From positions 2,592,897 through 2,656,896 of the forward strand of contig NC_030993.1 in NCBI RefSeq assembly GCF_000149955.1: a DNA stretch of 64,000 nt, given 5' to 3'. The DNA comes from Fusarium oxysporum f. sp. lycopersici 4287. Lineage: Eukaryota > Ascomycota > Sordariomycetes > Hypocreales > Nectriaceae. Below are positions 59,223-64,000 of this stretch, piece after piece. A program made the position numbers and the translations under genes. The notes beneath the pieces are model-generated. The model did not search any database, was not told where the DNA came from, and was given only the letters and a program-made list of their open reading frames with translations. Within the stretch, counting starts at the first letter, position 1; every line of letters begins with the position of its first letter.

Positions 59223-60458
59223 CTATCTTTCCCTTCCGGAGGCGCTCGCTCCGCCTCCTGATGCGGCATCACCGCCCCATCCCCAAGGAACCCATGAGCC
59301 TGATGCATTTCTAGTGCCGGCTCCCTGGTTTCTTCGGCGCACCTGACGATGGTCTTCGTCCGAACTAGTCTCCGCGTCGATCCTCTCGAAATCGGTCTCG
59401 CTGCGACTCTTGCTAATACCACTCCATGCGCTAAGTCCACTAGGTGGTCGCTGGGTAGGTTCATCTTCCTCGTTATTATCATAACCTCCGTAGGCCATGG
59501 GATCGCGGCGAGAGCCTGTGCTTGTCTGGGCACGCTGGGCTTCGGTACGAAGATCCTGGGCCTCCCGATCAAGTGCCGAGATCAGGACATTTAAGCGATC
59601 GCGCTGGGCCGAGATGAAGTCCATTCTGGCACCAGACTCGCGAAGATGCGGTGGGATCAATGCGCCCGAGTTTGTGGCCTCACCTCCAACTGTTCTCGTA
59701 CCAGCCGATTGTCCACCTGCGTTGGTAGCAGCTGCCACAGCGCTGGAGAGCAGGCTGTAAAAGTCGGTGCCGCTGCTGTTGTTACCAGCCCATCGCGCAG
59801 CAGGGACGTTGAATCGTGACAGAAGCGACTGCGTATAGCCTTGCGCAGGCTCGGGAGGAGGCGACTCGGGTTCGGATGGTGGAAGACCGAGGACCTTGAC
59901 TTTGAACTGCTCAATAGCGAGCTTGAGGTAAGATATTCCGGCAGCAGTCAAGCGCTCATGTGCGCTTGCGATGAAGTCGTCAATCTGCGTCTCGTTCTTT
60001 TCAAGATAAGGATGGACATATTCCTCGTATAGACGTCGAGCGCCTTGTGTCTGTGGGAGGATAAGGTAGAGGAGGAATAGTAAACGGAAATAACCGTAAA
60101 GCGGAATCCTGCTAGTGTCAGTACAGAAGGTGTCAGGTATGAGGTTTAGACATACCATGAGACAATAAACCAAACCCAAGACTCGGCGAGAAGACAGCAA
60201 CTGAGCACGACCCAGTACATCAGCCATGGCGTCAGCTGGGTGGGATCATGTGTCTTGAGCGCTTTGTAAGATGCAAAGATAGGAAACAGATAACATGCGA
60301 CAGAACTATTGAGAACAAGGGAATAGTCAGTAAATCAGATCCATTGGCGTTGAGAGCTGATTGAGGTGGCTATCATCGCAATTGCGAATATGACGCCTCA
60401 TGACGAAGATGTATAGGGCTGAAGCTTACGATAAGAGCATAGGGAAAAGGTCAAACAT
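59223..60458 (-). CDS. TB2/DP1/HVA22 (REEP) family ER membrane-shaping protein (355 aa)
   Basis: Exons 60458-60430, 60305-60156 and 60111-59223 with introns of 124 and 44 nt sum to 1068 nt. The start (MFDLFPMLLSSVACYLFPIF, SYKALKTHDP) and LTPWLMYWVVLSC, ESWVWFIVS and IPLYGYFRLLFLLYLILPQT form the REEP/HVA22 domain: hairpin membrane helices that curve ER membranes. The remaining ~240 residues are polar and mostly disordered, with an amphipathic helix after the domain. Yeast Yop1 is only 180 residues long, so this longer form is more like the REEP1-4 branch (for example fission yeast Rop1/Hva22); that is inference from length and layout. Confidence 0.88.
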
Positions 60459-62525
60459 GACTGCAACCCGAGGTGAAACCTCGTGCGTGACGCGACAGTT
60501 AAAGCTGAATATGAGCGGGGGTTTGACCAACGGAGAAGAGGGTAATTGTCTCCGAGAGGTGTAAGGAAGAGAAGAAAAAAGGTTTCTTGTAGGTGTAATA
60601 GAATAAGTTTGAAGATAGGTAACGTTTAGTGGTTGAAGCTGGACTGAGCTGAAAATGGACCTAAAGAGGTGAAGTGGGCGCCGAAACTCCCGCGAGCGGG
60701 GGCGGGGCACTTTTTTCGTGTGACGGTGATGGCTTAGTGAGTGACCCACTGAAAGTAGGTGCTACGAATGGAGAAATATGTCTCGAGTCAAAAGAGCTGA
60801 TCACCTGAATGCAGACTTGACCCTCGTGATAGAGGCAAGTGTCTTTTGTTGGGCACAATGACGACTTTTATTCTGATTCTTAAACTGAACACGGTTTCTT
60901 TGAGGGTCCTGACTCTTTCAACTGCGGAGTTGGTACACGTGTCTCGGATGCGAGTCCTGTATCTTGAAGACAAGTGTTTACATATTCGTGGACAGAGCAT
61001 CTAGGCATCAACCATTTCGAAAGCAACTGCAGCAATTTATCTGCAGAGGACACATAATTACCGCAGATAAACAAGATCTATGGCCGCAACTGTCGCCTGG
61101 TGAAAACGCATGATACGCGTGGTAATAGGATGCTTACTCAACCAAGATCTTGGCAAGAAGAACATGCAATACTTGATCCATAAAACGGGAAAAGAGAGAA
61201 ACAAGAGAATATCTTATCAGTGATAGGATATCGATATGGCTTACTTATCTGAATCTGAAGCGATAGGATATGGACCACATTATAAATAGTTTCAAATTGA
61301 AGGATCGCTAACAAGGTTTTGATGTCGCAGTTGACAACGGAGTCGGCATGACTCGGGCCCGGTCGGAGGCGCGGGCCAAGCCTCGTGCTCCGGCTTGGCT
61401 GAGACCAAGCTGCAACTCCAAGTCGGCACCAATATCACCGAATATCTAAGGAAATGTTGAGCCTCATTACTTGACACGATAATTTTCTTATTTGATCTCT
61501 ACTTACCATGATGAAGCACAAACCGACCACTGGTGGAATTGTCATTTTTTGAACCGATTTGACCTGTAAAGTATCCATGATAGTTGTCAAGCCTACCCTA
61601 CATATCTCTGCAGCTTGGATCAACCTGGCTGTGAATATCCAGAATTTAAGCATAGACTTACAGTGAGGACAATGCTCCAGGGCCGAGTACGAATACAACA
61701 ATATTTGTACCGAAACGAATCTAAGATAAGATCAACATCGCCTTAGACCCTTAGTGTCCTGTCACGATGCAGCCATCATCACCATGGGATGTATATCCGG
61801 CCACCACTGCCGAGCTAGATCATGCAAGGTACGGACAAGGTAGATGTCCGTTACGGCCGAGATAATCATGCTGGAACCACTAGATATGGTGTAAGGGTAA
61901 CGAATCTCACGATACGTCTTTGCATATCCAATGGCTTCTGGCTGGCCAGCCACGTTCTCTATCCCTATGAACAGTCCACAGCAAACCCTAACTCAACAAC
62001 ACTCGCGCGAACCATGCTCTGCTGACGTGGAAACTCATTAAATCTAGAAATAGCTTATCAAGATCCCTCGTATAAATGCGAATTATAGAACTCTATAAAA
62101 CTCAGCCTCATGTTTCATGTCCATTTTGCCCGTCCGCCTCCCGCGGGCGCCCGATCGGCCGGAGCCCCGGGTGGACGGCGCACCCGGACCCACCTGATCC
62201 TGAAGTGTACAATCGACTTTTTTGCTCCACTCCAGCTGAAATAGTATAGGAATTCAGGATCAGTGGTGCGAGTTGACGTAGTTGGGTCGTTATGCCCGCG
62301 GAGTCAGATCTTGGGTATTTGTTCCGACGGGTGCCGAGATCTGATATCTTGAAACCTGCCCCTTTATAAAGACGTGAATCTGCTGTCTTCCCCAGATATC
62401 CAATCCGTCACATCATAACAACCATCCAACAGTAAACAAGTGCGAGCTCTGATCAGTTCCTGCATATCCAGCCCTACCGAAAAGTTTGTCAACTCTAACT
62501 CGACGACGTGGTGAAGATCGCAAAC
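60459..62525. other. Intergenic, 2.1 kb, with GC-rich patches and possible relic frames
   Basis: The left end is the promoter of the REEP gene, the right end that of the RTA1 gene. Between them, minus-strand frames at 61762-61953 and 61292-61701 show splice-like sites but do not join into one frame I can defend. GC-rich patches lie at about 61335-61400 and 62129-62205, the second with several CCG/CGG-rich palindromic words. No intact gene is supported. Confidence 0.5.
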
Positions 62526-63604
62526 ATGAGCCATACACCATTACCCGGCGGGCTTATCTCATTCGGCTCCGATGCCAACTGTACACTCGAATTATGTCCC
62601 CTCGAGTCGAGTATACTACGATACCAACCAAACGTTCCCGCTAATGCCATCTTCATTGGAGTATTCGGATTGTCTATGGCTCTTCATATCTTCCAAGGTA
62701 TCAAGATGAAGACATGGGGCTTCATGGCGAGTATGATGGCAGGATGTATTCTCGAGATTATCGGTTACGTCGGACGACTTATCATCCACGATAATCCATT
62801 TGACTTTATTGGCTTTCTATTGCAGATCAGTAAGTGTTTCTAAACCAAACTCGAACAAGGAATGGATGGAAAGGGAGAACTTGACTAACTCTGGCCCAGT
62901 CATGATCACCATTGCCCCCGTTTTCTTCTCTGCTGCCATCTATGTTCTTCTGTCCCAGGTGTAAGTTCCCTCAGTTCACCCAGAAGAAGCACAACTGACA
63001 CTCTCAGCATCAACTTCGTCGATCCAAATGTTTCTCGATTCTCTCCCAAGTATTTCTACTGGATCTTCATCCCTTCCGACATTATCTCCCTCATCCTCCA
63101 AGCCGTCGGCGGTGCAGTCTCAGTCGTTTCCACAGCGAAAGACGACGTCAAGACTGGAGAGGACATCTCCATCGCTGGTCTTGTCTTCCAAGTCGTCACT
63201 CTACTTTGTTTCGTTGGATTGTTCATCGACTACGTTATCAGGGCTTCCAAGTCACCGGCCCGATATCGCCTTACCAAGCCCATTCTCACCTTCCTCTTTT
63301 TCCTTTTCCTTTCGACTATCTTCATCTTGATTCGATGTGGCTACCGAATTGCTGAGCTCAATGGAGGATACTTCAGTGCTATCTTTCGAGACGAAGGTCT
63401 CTACATCGCTCTTGAATCTTGGTAAGAGCCCCTGAAGCCTGTCACATTTATAGTAACAACTCACTGACTGTTCTTAGCATGATGTACATTGCTGTTCTTC
63501 TTCTGAACGCTGGCCACCCCGGATATGCTTTCAAGGAAACCCCCGAGTTTACCAAGGAAATGGACCAGATGGACCAAGACGACACTACCGTCTTTGGAGA
63601 CTAA
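62526..63604 (+). CDS. RTA1-like seven-helix membrane protein (301 aa)
   Basis: Exons 62526-62829, 62900-62960, 63008-63421 and 63478-63604 with introns of 70, 47 and 56 nt sum to 906 nt. The protein has seven hydrophobic helices and family motifs: YQPNVPANAIFIGVFGLSMA, EIIGYVGRLI, MITIAPVFFSAAIYVLLSQV, then FIPSDIISLILQAVGGA and IRCGYRIAELNGG. RTA1 proteins include the yeast 7-aminocholesterol resistance protein Rta1 and the sphingoid-base translocator or sensor Rsb1; they lie in the plasma or ER membrane. The first ATG in frame with MSHTPLPGG is used. Substrate is unknown. The C-terminal tail is short and acidic. Confidence 0.92.
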
Positions 63605-64000
63605 GTCTCATCTTCTTCAGAACTTGTAAGATGGAAAGTAAGATGGAAAACATGCTCGCCAGGACAATGAGGTCCAGAAAGAAACTCCCCAACCAACTGG
63701 GGCGAGCTCAACGGATATTTTCCTTTGTTATCGGTATTGTGCCTCGAATTTTAGCGTATATATAGACAGTATGGCGAACATGGGCGTTAAGGATTTGGCA
63801 AATTAACTGCCTGGAGGATTATAGGATGATTTTTAGAAAGGGTATCGCACAGGGTGTGCAGGGCTTAGGTATAAAGTCCTTCGCGATTGGGCGACATGAG
63901 GAAGCTTCGATCTCTTGTTGAGTTCGTGTAAAAAGTGCTATATTAACGCATGACATCAAATAGATAAACAGGTCCAAATATATGAAAAAACGTAGAAAAA
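63605..64000. other. 3' flank of the RTA1 gene
   Basis: No gene is visible in the last 396 bases. They should contain the 3' untranslated region of the RTA1 gene and the start of the next spacer. Confidence 0.6.

Overview
The window is chromosomal DNA of a filamentous ascomycete, most likely a Sordariomycete close to Fusarium; I cannot fix the species from sequence alone. The grounds are gene density of about one gene per 2-2.5 kb on both strands, very short spliceosomal introns (44-70 nt is typical, with GTRNGT donors and CTAAC-like branch points), nuclear tRNA genes with internal promoters, and fungal families such as HET, Zn2Cys6 regulators, RTA1, Dal5-type MFS and P3A H+-ATPase. Gene models below were built by joining reading frames across visible splice sites; each model given as exons is a multiple of three unless I say otherwise.

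Region 1 (1-24.5 kb) is metabolic and accessory: a class I glutamine amidotransferase, a small membrane protein, a HET-domain protein, an APC amino-acid permease with an apparent frameshift near its end, two tandem tRNA-Val genes, an NmrA-type oxidoreductase, a K+-channel-beta-type aldo-keto reductase beside a Zn2Cys6 factor, a possible 70-residue gene, a plasma-membrane proton pump with an 11-nt exon, and a decayed homocitrate synthase relic.

Region 2 (24-36 kb) holds a DUF1304 protein, a divergent pair of a Dal5-type transporter and a TauD-type dioxygenase (plausibly organosulfonate use), an M1 aminopeptidase, mitochondrial ribosomal protein mL50, a Cys-rich membrane protein, and an ARO4-type DAHP synthase in which a catalytic block has been replaced by unrelated sequence.

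Region 3 (36-48 kb) is housekeeping: a fungal orphan with a very long leader, a COX14-like protein, ribosomal protein eL13, an armadillo SmgGDS-like protein and TIM16. eL13 and TIM16 both have a first coding exon consisting only of ATG.

Region 4 (48.6-53.9 kb) is the most unusual stretch: four same-strand genes for Ser/Thr-rich single-pass membrane proteins, at least three of them paralogues with related spacers. I cannot name the family. It is the best candidate here for an undescribed system.

Region 5 (54.7-64 kb) returns to housekeeping: biotin-protein ligase, COA4, MGM101, a REEP/HVA22-type ER-shaping protein and an RTA1 membrane protein. Many genes serve mitochondria (mL50, COX14-like, TIM16, COA4, MGM101), but they do not form an operon; this is ordinary eukaryotic gene order with several divergent promoters.
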